DNA of 14,897 bases, from positions 6,157 through 21,053 of the forward strand of contig DBPM01000018.1 of assembly GCA_002304845.1 (NCBI GenBank), written 5' to 3'. Each line of letters opens with the position of its first letter. The first letter of the stretch is position 1. This DNA comes from Candidatus Shapirobacteria bacterium UBA1420. GTDB taxonomy: Bacteria > Patescibacteriota > Microgenomatia > UBA12405. A program made the position numbers and the translations under genes. The notes below the pieces were generated by a model that saw only the letters and a program-made list of their open reading frames with translations, searched no databases and was not told the DNA's origin. Below, piece by piece: positions 14,401-14,897 of the stretch.

Positions 14401-14897
14401 GTTTTTTGAGCCTTATAAATTCGGTATTTTTCCAAAAAATCAATCCCGGCCCAAATAAGGGGTTGAATAAATTGGGGATAGTGGTCAATCATATTTTCCC
14501 GATAAAAAATCCGCATGGCTTCGGTACTAGCCTTGGCGGCAGTAATTTTTGTTTTAACTTTAGCTTGGGTGATTTTTTGACTGTGATTAATCAGGCCTGA
14601 GGAAATACCTTGATAATGGTAGGCTTTGGCGTGGGGATAGAAATAAAGTTGAAAACCATGTTTTTTTAGTTGCCAGCAGAAATCAAGATCTTCTCCATAG
14701 AAAAAATATTTTTCATTCCACCACCTCAGAGTCTGTCCCACCTCTCTTTTAACCATCAGAAAAGCGCCGACACAGGCGTCAATTTTTTGAATTTTGGAAA
14801 AATCAAGATGACCGGAAAAGTAACCGTTAAAGAGGCGACTTTTAGGAAAAAGTTTGGGTAAAAAAGGAGCAAAAAAATGACAAAAAGCATTCCAGGG
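14397..14897 (-). CDS. Glycosyltransferase family 2, C-terminal part (runs off window)
   Basis: The reading frame is open to the window edge, giving 166 residues of the C-terminal part of a GT-A fold family 2 glycosyltransferase, so the true start lies outside. The visible part shows IDACVGAFLMVKREV (39-53 of the visible part), followed by WWNEKYFFYGEDLDFCWQLK. This is the typical GA-x-hydrophobic-x-R...F-x-YGED-x-D region of rhamnosyl/N-acetylglucosaminyl-transferase-like GT2 proteins. Here the Glu-Asp pair binds acceptor or acts as base. An ATG at 14756 falls inside this motif and so is not a real start. The tail (KTKITAAKAS onward) is helical and basic, likely lying at the membrane. It ends with TGA in an ATGA overlap with the next gene. 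Substrate unknown. Confidence 0.88.
   Translation of the reverse strand, partial: PWNAFCHFFAPFLPKLFPKSRLFNGYFSGHLDFSKIQKIDACVGAFLMVKREVGQTLRWWNEKYFFYGEDLDFCWQLKKHGFQLYFYPHAKAYHYQGISSGLINHSQKITQAKVKTKITAAKASTEAMRIFYRENMIDHYPQFIQPLIWAGIDFLEKYRIYKAQKT

Noticed and set aside
14397..14756. Complete 119-residue gene starting at ATG 14756
   Set aside because: The frame continues upstream to the window edge with GT2 motif residues (IDACVGAFL), so this ATG is internal.
1..14897. Alternative genetic code (UGA recoded) as in some Patescibacteria
   Set aside because: TGA ends the GT2, lipoprotein and rsmH genes at precise ATGA junctions, and no conserved motif requires reading through TGA.
1..14897. 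Numerous T-runs on the plus strand as terminators
   Set aside because: They are the reverse of lysine AAA codons within genes on the minus strand; none follows a GC-rich hairpin.

Overview
The window is a tightly packed bacterial gene block of about 14.9 kb. Sixteen coding regions lie on the minus strand, and two of them run off the window ends. The longest gene-free stretch is 21 bases, and most neighbours overlap by 1 to 20 bases or share ATGA/TAATG junctions. I see no RNA gene, mobile element, CRISPR array, clear promoter or terminator. TGA ends several genes, so UGA is a stop codon here. The extreme compaction, roughly 40% GC, a DUF4012 protein, a MurE without its usual N-terminal domain, a short RecO and almost no Shine-Dalgarno motifs together suggest a Candidate Phyla Radiation (Patescibacteria) genome, probably Microgenomates. 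The lineage is inferred from gene style, not from a marker search.

Read in the direction of transcription (high to low coordinates), the block has three parts. Part 1 (14897 to 8562) is a surface-glycan module: the end of a family 2 glycosyltransferase, two GT4 glycosyltransferases, a mannose-1-phosphate guanylyltransferase (GDP-mannose supply), a monotopic polyprenyl-phosphate sugar-phosphate transferase that would start the chain on a lipid carrier, and a large membrane-anchored DUF4012 protein facing outward. Part 2 (8562 to 6057) holds housekeeping genes: a short RecO, a dimeric-type glycyl-tRNA synthetase and an unrecognised lipoprotein. Part 3 (6060 to 1) is a division and cell-wall (dcw) cluster: rsmH, a short ftsL-like gene, a class B penicillin-binding protein (FtsI/PBP2 type), murE, a gene resembling arginyl-tRNA-protein transferases, a MurC/Mpl-type ligase and the start of murA.

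The parts could be read as one long transcript that couples surface polysaccharide, peptidoglycan synthesis and septation. The most interesting items are the aminoacyl-tRNA-transferase-like gene wedged between murE and the MurC/Mpl ligase, the MurE lacking its UDP-binding domain, the unassigned lipoprotein just ahead of rsmH, and the DUF4012 protein at the end of the glycan module.
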